A stretch of 64,000 nt of DNA, taken from contig NZ_PCOU01000001.1 in NCBI RefSeq assembly GCF_002979455.1, positions 1 to 64,000 on the forward strand, written 5' to 3'. Origin of the DNA: Chryseobacterium sp. MYb7. GTDB taxonomy: Bacteria > Bacteroidota > Bacteroidia > Flavobacteriales > Weeksellaceae. Numbering within the stretch: position 1 is the first letter of the stretch; each line of letters starts with the position of its first letter. Below, piece after piece: positions 1-8,765 of this stretch. Made by a program: the position numbers and the translations under genes. The notes under the pieces were generated by a model, which did not search any database, was not told where the DNA came from, and saw nothing but the letters and a program-made list of their open reading frames with translations.

Positions 1-31
1 TAGAAGAACTATGGCATTTTGGACAATCCAT
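1..31 (-). CDS. Possible start of a zinc-ribbon protein (transposase-like), cut by window edge
   Basis: On the minus strand an ATG at 31 opens a frame that leaves the window after ten codons, reading MDCPKCHSSS. A CPxC pair directly after the start is typical of zinc-ribbon N-termini, including those of some short bacterial transposases. Only ten residues are visible, so the family cannot be fixed and the reading could be chance. It lies 61 bases downstream of the Cys-rich secreted protein, on the same strand. Confidence 0.3.
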   Translation of the reverse strand, partial: MDCPKCHSSS

Positions 32-92
32 TTTTTTTATTCCAAAAATATAAAATCTATTTTATTTTAACAATACCAAAATAAGTAATACT

Positions 93-404
93 TTATTTTG
101 CAATTCTATTTGCTCCGCCAGGGTTTCCAGGGTTTGATGGATTTCCAGGAGTGGTAGTAGAAGTGCAAGATTTTGAAGAAACTGTTCTGGTAGTCCCTAA
201 TGGACAGCAAAGAAAATACTTAGTTACAACTTTATAAGTAACGGTACAAGAGCCTTCTTGTCTGGTTTCATAACAAACTTTAAACCAACAACATAGTGTT
301 TTTTCACTGTTAGCATTAGCTCTAAGCTCTTTTGTGTTTGCACTCATAAGTGACGAAGTGCTGAATGTTGCAAGTAATAAACCTGCCAAAATTGTTTTTT
401 TCAT
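93..404 (-). CDS. Small secreted Cys-rich protein, unknown function
   Basis: This 103-residue protein starts with a clear signal peptide (MKK, a hydrophobic stretch, then SLMSA at about residues 18-22). The mature part has eight cysteines, including two CC pairs (about 38-39 and 66-67), followed by a Ser/Thr stretch and a low-complexity NPG tail ending ANRIAK. The spacing suggests a disulfide-bonded exported peptide. I recognise no family. It follows the surface protein at 456-1163 by 51 bases on the same strand, so the two are probably co-transcribed. The Pro-Gly-Asn tail resembles a flexible linker, so the C-terminus may have been cut from a longer ancestor; that is inference. Confidence 0.6.
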   Translation of the reverse strand: MKKTILAGLLLATFSTSSLMSANTKELRANANSEKTLCCWFKVCYETRQEGSCTVTYKVVTKYFLCCPLGTTRTVSSKSCTSTTTPGNPSNPGNPGGANRIAK

Positions 405-455
405 CGTGAATTTAATTTAAAAATTAGGTTAAAATATTTTTTGTAAAAAGAATTA

Positions 456-1163
456 TTAGTAAAAGGCTATTGCCTGAAATCTGGCTCCTGATAAATTGCC
501 ACCCTGTTCACAGGAGATATATGGGTTGCATGTACCTTCCAATTTAATCGTGTGGGTTCCTGCATTTAGTTTTATGAAGAAACTGCCAGTGTTATAAAAA
601 ATACCAGTTAAAGCAGGAGGTGGAGTAGGTTCATCAGGGTTTACATAATTAGTAACGGTGTTTGTTGATTTTGTAACGATGTTACCATCCACGACCAAAT
701 TGGTTCTAAGCATTTTGATTCTTCCATCTTTTGGAGGTTGGGCAGTGCCATGTTCATAAACCTTATTGAGAGGAACAGAAAAATTAATCTGCACCAGAGC
801 ATCTTTTGCAAGGGTTAAGGAATTGTTTTGAATTTCAACAGGAGTTCTGGGATTGCTTGCACTGGTATCAGCATCATCAATAGCAGCAATTCCTAAAGAA
901 GTTTGGTCAAATAAAATATCATAGGAAAGAGGGGTAGAAATAGCACTTTCAGGGACAGATTTTAATATTCCGGATGCATTTGCTACTACTATTTTGTCAA
1001 CACCAGAAACATAAGTATTGGGAACTAAAGTTCTTACACGGGCGGTTCCGTTAACGTCTAATGTGTTGGTAGGAGCATTGGTATTTATGCCTACAGCACT
1101 GGCTTGTGCGTTAAGCATCGCTGAAGCAGCAATTGCTATAACAATTGAATAATTTTTTTTCAT
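456..1163 (-). CDS. Secreted surface protein with VGINT (tail-fibre-like) N-terminal motif
   Basis: The protein has 235 residues. A signal peptide (to about residue 22, AQASA) is followed by the motif VGINTNAPTNTLDVNGTARV. That motif is common in Flavobacteriia secreted proteins and resembles the repeat found in phage tail-fibre and collagen-like surface proteins. The rest (about 80-235) is predicted beta-rich, contains a Pro-rich loop (DEPTPPPAL) and ends in aromatic residues. No enzyme motif is visible. It probably heads a two-gene unit with the Cys-rich protein downstream. Function is unknown; an adhesin or extracellular structural role is possible. Confidence 0.75.
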   Translation of the reverse strand: MKKNYSIVIAIAASAMLNAQASAVGINTNAPTNTLDVNGTARVRTLVPNTYVSGVDKIVVANASGILKSVPESAISTPLSYDILFDQTSLGIAAIDDADTSASNPRTPVEIQNNSLTLAKDALVQINFSVPLNKVYEHGTAQPPKDGRIKMLRTNLVVDGNIVTKSTNTVTNYVNPDEPTPPPALTGIFYNTGSFFIKLNAGTHTIKLEGTCNPYISCEQGGNLSGARFQAIAFY

Positions 1164-1815
1164 ATTTATGAGTTTAAAAATGTGTTTTTTGAAATGTTTA
1201 TCAGGTTACAAATAGCAAATGATTTTTAGTATTGATTATTTCACTTTTGGTAGAAGTGGAATCATTATACAAAATGAATTTGATCTATGAATCTTCAAAC
1301 TTTTCGACTGTGAAACTATATATTTATCACTTCTTTTTGATAAACAATGTATACTACACATATACGACATTTGCATAACTATTTTGTTTACAGTTATATA
1401 AATTTGCATAAAACGGGATTTTTAAAATTTTATATCTTTATCAAGGGAAAAAACTAGTAAAAAACGTTTTCTTTTAAAATTTGACCATTAATTTTAATAA
1501 TAATAATGCATTAAATGTTAATGTTTTTTTACAAATGTCATACTAAAATCTTATATTTTTATTTTACTATAAAGCTTTAGCACGTATATTTTTCTTATCT
1601 GATTATAGGTGTAAAAAGAGAATGATATTTCTGATCAAGCATTTTTGTATCAGGTTCTCTCTGTATGAACAGAAATTGTATTCCTTTAATAAAAAAATAT
1701 TTAAAACTGTCTGATAATTGCAAATAAGGTATTAAATTTGATCATTTGTAACAGTACCAAACTTACTGCTACTAATTACTATACTTATTTAAAAATTAAT
1801 AAATAAAGACAGTTT
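1164..1815. other. 652-base AT-rich intergenic region between divergent genes
   Basis: No credible ORF is seen here. It should hold the promoter of the minus-strand surface protein and that of prc. A -7-type box TAAATTTG lies at 1733-1740, 76 bases before the prc start. A second TAAATTTG lies at 1399-1406. The decamer ATTTGCATAA occurs at 1369-1378 and again at 1402-1411, exactly 33 bases apart. No hairpin terminator or riboswitch-like fold was recognised. Confidence 0.5.
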
Positions 1816-3945
1816 ATGTGGAAAAATTTCAAACTGAATAAATTTTTACTTCTTATTCCATTAACCAGTCTGATGTTTTGTTTCAACTCGCCAAAGAATG
1901 ACGATGAAAAGATGCAGACGATCATGGTGAGTGTAAAAAACACACTTTCTTATCTGCATTATAGCCCAAAGACTATCAATGATGCCTATTCGAAGGACGT
2001 TTATAAGCATTATTTCGAATTGGTAGATCCGGCAAAAAGATATTTCCTGCAATCTGATATGGATGAATTCAACAAGCATGAAACAAAACTTGATGATTAT
2101 ATCGGCCAGGGAGATCTTACATTCTATAAGCTTACGATTGACAGACTATACCAAAGGGTAGATGAGATTGATAAAATTACACAGGATATCTTCAGCAAGC
2201 CCATTAACCTTCAGGAAGATGAAACGCTAACTTTAGAGCCAAAACTTAAAAAAGTACCTGCCAATAAACAGGAACAGTATAATGAGTGGAAGAAGTTCAT
2301 CAAATACAATATCCTTCAGGAAGTTGAATCGATGAACAGCAAAGAAGAAGCTCAAAAAGAAAAGAAAGACTCTGTTCAGAAATATAAACTGAAAGATACC
2401 ATCAAATTTAAGCCGCTTACTCAGGACGAAAAGATCAAAAAAGCGACTGATGAAGTAAAAGACCTTGTAAAAGATACCTTTACCAGATTCAAAAAGAGAA
2501 AGAAAATGGATTGGTTTACAGTGTATATGAATGCCTATACAGAAGTATTCGATCCGCACACCAACTATTATTCTCCAAAAGATAAAGAAGATTTTGATAC
2601 CCAGTTTACCGGAAAAGTAATTGGAATCGGAGCTCTTATTCAGGAGAAAAAAGGAAACCTTTATCTGGGGGCTCTTACAATCGGTGCACCTGCATGGAAA
2701 TCCAAGCAGCTTTCAGAAGGAGATAAAATTCTGAAAGTAAGATCTAAACCTAAAGAAGATGCTGTAAATGTGGTGGGAATGCTTTCTGACGAAGCTGTAA
2801 GATTGATCAGAGGAGAGAAAGGAACACCTGTTACACTAACTGTTCAGAAAAAAGACGGTACGATCAAAGATGTAACAATGATCCGTGAAGAAGTGGCTAT
2901 TGAAGATACTTTCGCAAGAAGTATTGTAGTGAACACTCCAAATGGCAAGAAATACGGATTCATCAACCTTCCAAGCTTTAATGCAGATTTTGAAAATGCT
3001 AAAGGAAGAAATGCTTCTGATGACATCAAAAATGAAATCATTAAGCTTAAAGAACAAAATATTCAGGGAATTATTCTTGACCTTAGAAACAACGGAGGAG
3101 GGTCACTAACTGAAGTAGGGGACATTATGGGACTTTTCATGGAAGCTGGTCCTTACGTTCAGGTGAAAGACGGAAACGGAAAAATACAGACGCTTAAGAA
3201 TAAAAATGAAGCACCAATCTGGACAGGTCCGCTTGTGATCATGCAGAATGAACTTTCTGCTTCAGCTTCAGAGATCCTTGCAGGAGTAATGCAGGATAAC
3301 GGAAGAGCAATGATCATCGGATCTCCACAATCTTTTGGAAAAGGAACCGTTCAGACCTTTGTTGACCTGAACAGATTCCTGAACACGGAAGATGATTTTG
3401 GTTCTTTAAAACTGACGATCCAGAAATTCTACAAAATTACAGGAGAATCTACACAGAGAAAAGGGATCGTTTCTGATATCCAGATGAAGGACTTCTTTAC
3501 TTATGCTGAAGTAGGAGAGCGATATGATGATTATGCCTTAGCTTGGGATAAAATTCCACCTACAAAATTCCAGAAACTGAACTATTTCAATATTCAGGCT
3601 CTTGAGAAAGCAAGTGCAGACAGAATGGCTAAAAACAGCAATTATCAGTTATTACTAGAATCTGCTCAGTGGAGAGAAAAACTGGATAAAGAAGAGAATA
3701 TCACTTTGAATATAACCAAGTTTAATGAGCTTATGAAGAACAGAAAATCTCAGATTGAAAAGTTCAAAGCTTTGACTAAATTTGAGAACGGACTTCAGTT
3801 TATGATGTATCCAAGTGAGATTGAAAGAGAGAAAAAAGATGAAGCTTTCAAGAAAAAATCTGAAATGTGGATCAAGAATCTGAAAAAAGATCTTTACCTG
3901 CAGGAAGCAATGAATATTGTATCAGATATGGGAGCTAAATCCTAA
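1816..3945 (+). CDS. prc: Carboxy-terminal processing protease (tail-specific protease Prc), S41 family
   Basis: A 709-residue periplasmic serine protease of the Prc/Tsp type. The N-terminus is a hydrophobic signal ending LMFC, consistent with a lipoprotein. A PDZ domain spans about residues 250-345 and the S41 protease core about 360-560. The active site is visible: SASASE with the catalytic Ser at 483, and the general-base Lys at 509 in FGKGTVQ. The C-terminal 130 residues are the charged helical extension typical of the Prc subfamily (DUF3340-like). Length matches E. coli Prc (about 680). It is monocistronic and ends at a strong terminator at 3951-3983. Role (family knowledge): degradation or trimming of periplasmic proteins at their C-termini. 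Confidence 0.93.
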   Translation: MWKNFKLNKFLLLIPLTSLMFCFNSPKNDDEKMQTIMVSVKNTLSYLHYSPKTINDAYSKDVYKHYFELVDPAKRYFLQSDMDEFNKHETKLDDYIGQGDLTFYKLTIDRLYQRVDEIDKITQDIFSKPINLQEDETLTLEPKLKKVPANKQEQYNEWKKFIKYNILQEVESMNSKEEAQKEKKDSVQKYKLKDTIKFKPLTQDEKIKKATDEVKDLVKDTFTRFKKRKKMDWFTVYMNAYTEVFDPHTNYYSPKDKEDFDTQFTGKVIGIGALIQEKKGNLYLGALTIGAPAWKSKQLSEGDKILKVRSKPKEDAVNVVGMLSDEAVRLIRGEKGTPVTLTVQKKDGTIKDVTMIREEVAIEDTFARSIVVNTPNGKKYGFINLPSFNADFENAKGRNASDDIKNEIIKLKEQNIQGIILDLRNNGGGSLTEVGDIMGLFMEAGPYVQVKDGNGKIQTLKNKNEAPIWTGPLVIMQNELSASASEILAGVMQDNGRAMIIGSPQSFGKGTVQTFVDLNRFLNTEDDFGSLKLTIQKFYKITGESTQRKGIVSDIQMKDFFTYAEVGERYDDYALAWDKIPPTKFQKLNYFNIQALEKASADRMAKNSNYQLLLESAQWREKLDKEENITLNITKFNELMKNRKSQIEKFKALTKFENGLQFMMYPSEIEREKKDEAFKKKSEMWIKNLKKDLYLQEAMNIVSDMGAKS

Positions 3946-3950
3946 ACATA

Positions 3951-3983
3951 AAAAAACCGCTAATGAAAATTAGCGGTTTTTTT
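3951..3983. terminator. Bidirectional terminator between prc and sodC
   Basis: A hairpin with stem ACCGCTAAT/ATTAGCGGT and loop GAAA is flanked by A6 on the left and T7 on the right. It can therefore terminate prc (plus strand) and sodC (minus strand), which converge here. Confidence 0.9.
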
Positions 3984-3997
3984 ATTGAGTAACAAGA

Positions 3998-4501
3998 TTA
4001 CTTAATTTCTACACATCCCACTCTTCCGCCTGCGTTTCCTGTAGGTTGAGTATGGAAGTCATCAGCTGCTGCATGTACAATAAGACCTTTTCCGATGATG
4101 TTCTTAGACTCATCTGTACAGCCCAGACACCATTTGTCTGTCTTGAAAGTCAATGTTGCAGTTCCGCTTTGATCAGCAACCAGGTTTCCTATATCTCCCA
4201 TATGGAAATGTTCAGCACCCCATTTACCGTGATCATTCTTGGAAGGATTCCAGTGACCTCCGGTAGAAGTTCCATCTGCAGCAGAGCAGTCACCCTTTTC
4301 ATGAATGTGTACTGCATGGATTCCAGGAGTAAGGTTGGTTATATCCAGCTTCATTGTTACCTCATTTCCGTTTTGAGTAAACTTCGCAGTTCCTCCTGTC
4401 TGTGTTCCGCTTTTGGCATTTACAGAGTACATTTTTGTTGTTCCGCATGAAACTGCTAAAAATGCAAATCCAGCCAATAATGCTAATGTTTGTACTTTCA
4501 T
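3998..4501 (-). CDS. sodC: Cu-Zn superoxide dismutase, lipoprotein
   Basis: A 167-residue protein with a lipoprotein signal (lipobox LAVSC, Cys about residue 19) and a full Cu-Zn SOD domain. Metal ligands are visible in HAVHIHEKGDC, in GGHWNP with the following DHG, in HFHMGD and in IVHAAADD. The signature GNAGGRVGC is near the C-terminus. It disproportionates superoxide in the periplasm or at the outer membrane. An additional CLGC pair (about residues 123-126) before the conserved His-Ala-Ala motif is not a standard metal-ligand position and may be structural. It converges on prc. Confidence 0.93.
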   Translation of the reverse strand: MKVQTLALLAGFAFLAVSCGTTKMYSVNAKSGTQTGGTAKFTQNGNEVTMKLDITNLTPGIHAVHIHEKGDCSAADGTSTGGHWNPSKNDHGKWGAEHFHMGDIGNLVADQSGTATLTFKTDKWCLGCTDESKNIIGKGLIVHAAADDFHTQPTGNAGGRVGCVEIK

Positions 4502-4737
4502 TTTTTAAATGATTTATAGTGATTTTACGATAAATTTAAAAAAGATTTTCCAAAGCGCTTTATGATCTTGGTCTTTTTTAAAAAGTTACTTTGATTGATC
4601 AACATAATCAGGGTTCGTTTAATCCTCAATTCTGAAACTTTATCATATAGGCTAACTTCTTTAAAAAGAGGCGAAAAAAAGCTTATTTTAGTGGTTAGAA
4701 AGCAATTTATAAATCAGGCTTCTCTACAGGGAAAAAA

Positions 4738-5382
4738 ATGATTATTCTGTATACATTCATCAGTGAAAAAGAGCACCAGTCTATTCTTGACAGGTATTTA
4801 TCTGCTTTTTCTCAGGAGATCAAGCAGAATATTCTGAGGTACAGGAGGTGGCAGGATGCACAGCTTTCTTTACTGGGAAAGGTTCTCTTACAATATGGAT
4901 TGAAAACGTATTACAACATCCCAGATGCAGAAATAGAGATTCTACCTAACAAAAAGCCTTATTTAAAAGGTCATAATCTTCATTTTAATATATCGCATTC
5001 TAAAGATCTTGTGGTCTGTGCAATTGCGGATTATCCTTTGGGTATCGATGTAGAATTCAGTGATTCTAAAGTCAGTTATCTGGATTTTACATTTCAGATG
5101 ACTGCTGATGAGTTTCAGGAAGTCCATGATTCTGAAGATAAAATAAAGAGTTTCTTTACCTATTGGACAAGAAAAGAAGCTGTAATAAAAGCCCACGGAG
5201 CAGGAATGATGCTTCCTCTGGAATCCTTTGAAGTGTTGAACAATGAATGCGTTATTGAGGGTGAAAAATTCTTTACCAAAGAGATTTTTATTCATGAAGG
5301 CTACTACAGTTATATTGCTTCAACCGATCAGAGTATTAAAGATGTTATACCCCTTATTAAAGATTTTAAAGAAGAGATTTAG
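4738..5382 (+). CDS. 4'-phosphopantetheinyl transferase superfamily protein (Sfp-like)
   Basis: A 214-residue protein with the signature order of Sfp-type enzymes: NKKPYLKG, then FNISHS (about residues 84-89), then the Mg-binding GIDVEF (about 102-107), then WTRKEAVIKAHGAGM (about 142-156). These enzymes move phosphopantetheine from CoA to a carrier-protein Ser. No polyketide, non-ribosomal peptide or carrier-protein gene is near, so it may act on a fatty-acid or flexirubin-type carrier protein encoded elsewhere (inference). The ATG at 4738 follows an A-rich leader. The AraC-type gene follows after 90 bases and has its own promoter box. Confidence 0.88.
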   Translation: MIILYTFISEKEHQSILDRYLSAFSQEIKQNILRYRRWQDAQLSLLGKVLLQYGLKTYYNIPDAEIEILPNKKPYLKGHNLHFNISHSKDLVVCAIADYPLGIDVEFSDSKVSYLDFTFQMTADEFQEVHDSEDKIKSFFTYWTRKEAVIKAHGAGMMLPLESFEVLNNECVIEGEKFFTKEIFIHEGYYSYIASTDQSIKDVIPLIKDFKEEI

Positions 5383-5446
5383 TGAAAAAATGGAGCAAAT
5401 TTCTCATAATAGCAATAATAAACAACAGAATCTGGTTCCGGAAAAA

Positions 5447-5454
5447 TATCTTTG
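5447..5454 (+). promoter_or_regulatory. -7 box of the AraC/GyrI regulator
   Basis: The box reads TATCTTTG and fits the Bacteroidota consensus TAnnTTTG. A transcript would begin near 5461, giving a leader of about 12 bases before the GTG start at 5473, which supports that start. Confidence 0.55.
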
Positions 5455-5472
5455 TAAATTAACAACTTTGAA

Positions 5473-6375
5473 GTGGAAGAGTATAAAAAACGGATTGTAA
5501 AAACAATTCAATATATTGATAATCATATTGATGGGAATTTGTCTCTGGAGAAAGTTTCAGAGGTGAGTGCATATTCGCCATTTCATTTCCACAGGATATT
5601 TAAGCTGGTTACGGGAGAAACTCTTCAGAATTATATTATCAGGAAGAAAATAGAAAAAAGTGCTCTTCATCTGGCGATACATAAAAGTATGGAGATCAAA
5701 GAAATCTATTGGAATCTCGGATTTTCAAACCACTCAGCTTTCTGCAAAACATTCAAAAAATATTACGGTCTGGCACCTACAGAATTCCGCAGATCGGCTC
5801 CGGAAAAATTTCACAAGATTTTACAAACACACAGCAAGAACGGACAAGTTGATACAGTTTTCAGCCAATACATTTGCAACATTGAAAACCTGTTAAACTG
5901 GACCAATATGAATTTAAAAATCGAAGTAAAAGAAATGCCTGAAATGAATCTGGCATCCGTAATGAGCCTTGGAATGGCTAATGTAGAACCTTCTTTCAAT
6001 ATCTTGATTGACTGGGCGAAAAAGAAAAACCTGTTTCCTCGGGAGAATGTTAAAATGATTTCTGTATATCACGACAGCTGCAAAATAACACCTCTTGACA
6101 AAGTAAGAATTCATGCGTGTATGCTTTTGGATGAAAAACTGAAACAACAGGAGGGAGAGATATTTCCTGAAATCCTAGATGGCGGAAAATACATTGTGGG
6201 AAGCGGTGAAGTTACCCTCAACGACTTTGAACAGTGCTGGGTTTCTTTGTTTTTATGGATGAATGAAAACCATTATTCTACAAGAAGAACCTTCCCCTAT
6301 GAGATCTATCACACCAATTTTAAAGAGCATCCTGAAGGAAAGATGATCGTGGATTTTTGTATTCCGATTCATTAA
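5473..6375 (+). CDS. AraC-family transcriptional regulator with GyrI-like effector domain
   Basis: A 300-residue protein. Residues 1-105 form an AraC-type double helix-turn-helix (EKVSEVSAYSPFHFHRIFK, then IKEIYWNLGFSNHSAFCKTFKKYYG). Residues about 146-300 form a GyrI-like (SOUL/Rob C-terminal) small-molecule-binding domain beginning LKIEVKEMPE and ending KMIVDFCIPIH. The start codon is GTG. This architecture is known from regulators that sense amphipathic or drug-like ligands and control efflux or stress genes. The target here is unknown; no efflux pump is adjacent. Confidence 0.9.
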   Translation: MEEYKKRIVKTIQYIDNHIDGNLSLEKVSEVSAYSPFHFHRIFKLVTGETLQNYIIRKKIEKSALHLAIHKSMEIKEIYWNLGFSNHSAFCKTFKKYYGLAPTEFRRSAPEKFHKILQTHSKNGQVDTVFSQYICNIENLLNWTNMNLKIEVKEMPEMNLASVMSLGMANVEPSFNILIDWAKKKNLFPRENVKMISVYHDSCKITPLDKVRIHACMLLDEKLKQQEGEIFPEILDGGKYIVGSGEVTLNDFEQCWVSLFLWMNENHYSTRRTFPYEIYHTNFKEHPEGKMIVDFCIPIH

Positions 6376-6378
6376 TTA

Positions 6379-6410
6379 CCATTCGGTAGCAAAAGAATGC
6401 CTTTCGGTAA
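6379..6410 (+). promoter_or_regulatory. Paired 21-bp-spaced operator, copy 1 (TonB receptor)
   Basis: Two direct half-sites, CCATTCGGTAG at 6379-6389 and CCTTTCGGTAA at 6400-6410, start exactly 21 bases apart (two helical turns). The downstream half-site starts 42 bases before the -7 box at 6442. Related pairs precede the kinase gene and the 2TM/regulator genes. Direct repeats two turns apart are the usual binding mode of LytTR-domain regulators, and a LytTR regulator is encoded at 12582. Confidence 0.7.
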
Positions 6411-6441
6411 TAAATTTTTTACAGAAGGGCATTTCTCGTAC

Positions 6442-6449
6442 TATTTTTG
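6442..6449 (+). promoter_or_regulatory. -7 box of TonB receptor gene
   Basis: The box reads TATTTTTG (TAnnTTTG). No TTTG is present at the -33 position, as expected for an activator-dependent promoter. Transcription starting near 6456 would exclude the in-frame Met at 6447 as start. Confidence 0.6.
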
Positions 6450-6467
6450 ACCCAGAAAACAATAAAA

Positions 6468-8714
6468 ATGAAAACACAAGGACAAAACATACTGTTTCTG
6501 ATTCTCCTTCTCACTTCCATCATGGGATATACTCAGGTGAAAATATCGGGAAAAGTATCCTTTAAAAATAAAGGGGTAGCAGAAGTAAACGTGACGCTGA
6601 AAGATACCTACGATGGAACTACAACGGATGCTCAGGGTAATTTTACATTCGAAACTTCCGAAAAAGGAGCTCACGTCATAACTTTTACCCATCCAAAATA
6701 TGAAAATATTGAAAGGACGGTTTCTATTGAGAATCAAGATATTTCTTTGAATGTAGATCTTAAAGAACAAATCAGTGAGATTGATGCAGTAGTAGTTTCT
6801 GCAGGATCTATTGAAGCCAGTGATAAGAAAAGAGCAACCGCATTGCTGAGCCCCATTGATATTTACACCACAGCTGGAGCAGACGGACAGATCTCTTCAG
6901 CATTGACGTATCTTCCGGGAGTTCAGAAAGTAGGAGGGACAGAAGGTCTATTCATCCGTGGAGGTACCGGAACGGAATCCAAGATTTTTATGGATGGAAG
7001 CCTTATCAATAATTATTTTTCTAATTCTGTTCCGGGAATTGCAGGGAGAGACCAGTTCAATACTTCTCTTTTTAAAGGCAATATCTTTTCAAGTGGTGGT
7101 TATTCTGCATTGTATGGGCAGGCTCTTTCTGGAGCACTCATGCTGGAAAGTGTGGATCTTCCTGATGAAAGTTCTTATAATATTGGAATATCACCTATTT
7201 TCGTGAATGCCGGATTTCAGAAGCTGGGAGACAATAAAAACTATTCCTATGGAGCTACAGCAGGATATTCTCTTTTAAGCCTGATGCAGAAAGTCTTTAA
7301 TTTTAATACAGACTTTGTTGAAGCACCACAAGGGCTTAATGGGGATCTGAATTTCAGGTTTAAAACAAAATCAGGAGGCTTCTTCAAATATTACGGAATG
7401 TTTAATTCTAATAAAATGGGTGTAAGATCAGAAAGTCTTGAACCCGGATATGATTTCAGCCTGGTCAAACTTAACGGTAAAAATACATTTCACAACCTGT
7501 CTTTTAGACAAAAATTTGGAAAATATCTCCTAAATGTAGGTGGTTCTTATTCCTACAACAGATCAGATCTTCATTTTTCTACAGAAACCAATAATATTGA
7601 ATCCAATAGAAGCCAGTTGCTGACTGATGGAAATTATCTGAATTTTAAAGCTGTTATCGAAAGAAAAATCAACAGAATCAGTGCTGTGAGAGGAGGGATT
7701 GAATTGAATAATACCGATGAAAACCTGAATTTTGAAGCCGTACAGAAGCATTATAAAGATTTAATTTCTTCTGCTTTCGTGGAAACGGATCTTGGATTTA
7801 GCAATGCATTGTCAGCAAAAATTGGAGTAAGAGCAGAGCATTCTTCTTTTTTAGGTAAGAATAATATTGCTCCACGTTTTGCCATTGCCTACCGTCTTGC
7901 AAAGGACTGGACAACTTCCCTGGCTTATGGTCTTTTTTATCAAAACCCGGAAAGTAAATACATCAATGGACCCGCCAATCTTGATTTCCAGAAATCCCAG
8001 CATTATATTTTCCAGGTTCAGAGAGCTTCAGAAGGGAGAACTTTACGTTTTGAAGCATTTTATAAAAAATATGACCAGCTGATCAAGACATTTAATGTTA
8101 CCCCGGATAAGGAGCAAAACCAACAAACCCAGACTGCTTTAAACAATAATGGATACGGATATGCAAAAGGAGTGGAGTTTTTCTGGAGGGATAATAAAAA
8201 GACCTTTGAAAATATTGACTATTGGATCAGTTACTCCTATTTAGATTCCAAAAGAGATTTCCTGAATTATCCTGTAAGCCTGCAGCCAAGTTTTGCTGCC
8301 CAACACACACTTTCAGCAGTGGCAAAAAGATTTATTCCGGAATGGAAACTAGGTGTAAACTTATCTTATACTTACGCAAAAGGACGCCCTTATTATGATA
8401 TTGCCTCTACATTAGAGAATGGAAAAGCTATTAATTATACCCGAAATGAAGGAAGATTAAAAGATTACAATGCCTTGAATTTCAGTCTTAACTATTTGCC
8501 CAACATCGGTAAAAAAAATGCAAAAGCTTTTCCTGTATTTGTATTGAGTATCAGTAATATTTTAGGATCAAAGAATGTATATGGCTATAATTTTTCCGCA
8601 GATGGTTCCAGAAGCTCAGCCATTGTGCCGCCAGTCAATACTTTTGTATTCATAGGAGCATTTATAAGTTTTGGAGTAGACAAAACAGATGATGCTATTA
8701 ATAATAATTTATAA
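6468..8714 (+). CDS. TonB-dependent outer-membrane receptor with carboxypeptidase-regulatory-like domain
   Basis: Counting from the ATG at 6468, which is followed by a good signal peptide (KTQGQNILFLILLLTSIMGYTQ), the protein has 748 residues. A second in-frame Met at 6447 lies inside the promoter and was rejected. After the signal come a CarboxypepD_reg-like beta-sandwich (about 25-108), a plug domain (VQKVGGTEGLFIRGGTGTES, about 150-170) and a 22-strand-type barrel to the C-terminus. It is not preceded or followed by a SusD gene, so it is not a classic polysaccharide-utilisation pair. The paired LytTR-type operator upstream puts it in the regulon of the nearby kinase/regulator. Substrate unknown. 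Confidence 0.9.
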   Translation: MKTQGQNILFLILLLTSIMGYTQVKISGKVSFKNKGVAEVNVTLKDTYDGTTTDAQGNFTFETSEKGAHVITFTHPKYENIERTVSIENQDISLNVDLKEQISEIDAVVVSAGSIEASDKKRATALLSPIDIYTTAGADGQISSALTYLPGVQKVGGTEGLFIRGGTGTESKIFMDGSLINNYFSNSVPGIAGRDQFNTSLFKGNIFSSGGYSALYGQALSGALMLESVDLPDESSYNIGISPIFVNAGFQKLGDNKNYSYGATAGYSLLSLMQKVFNFNTDFVEAPQGLNGDLNFRFKTKSGGFFKYYGMFNSNKMGVRSESLEPGYDFSLVKLNGKNTFHNLSFRQKFGKYLLNVGGSYSYNRSDLHFSTETNNIESNRSQLLTDGNYLNFKAVIERKINRISAVRGGIELNNTDENLNFEAVQKHYKDLISSAFVETDLGFSNALSAKIGVRAEHSSFLGKNNIAPRFAIAYRLAKDWTTSLAYGLFYQNPESKYINGPANLDFQKSQHYIFQVQRASEGRTLRFEAFYKKYDQLIKTFNVTPDKEQNQQTQTALNNNGYGYAKGVEFFWRDNKKTFENIDYWISYSYLDSKRDFLNYPVSLQPSFAAQHTLSAVAKRFIPEWKLGVNLSYTYAKGRPYYDIASTLENGKAINYTRNEGRLKDYNALNFSLNYLPNIGKKNAKAFPVFVLSISNILGSKNVYGYNFSADGSRSSAIVPPVNTFVFIGAFISFGVDKTDDAINNNL

Positions 8715-8765
8715 AAAACATATCTTAGAACAACCAAACATAACTAACTTTTAAAATTTGACTTC

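Noticed and set aside
456..1163. VGINT protein as evidence of a prophage
   Set aside because: No capsid, terminase, integrase or other phage gene nearby, and a signal peptide is present, so a host surface protein is more likely.
4046..4450. 134-codon plus-strand ORF opposite sodC
   Set aside because: It is fully antisense to a clear SOD gene; the translation is Cys/Ser-rich without any family motif, as expected for a shadow frame.
4738..5382. Phosphopantetheinyl transferase as marker of a natural-product gene cluster
   Set aside because: No carrier-protein, ketosynthase, condensation or adenylation domain in the window.
6447..6467. Upstream Met as start of the TonB receptor
   Set aside because: It lies within the -7 box region before the predicted transcription start and would bury the signal peptide.
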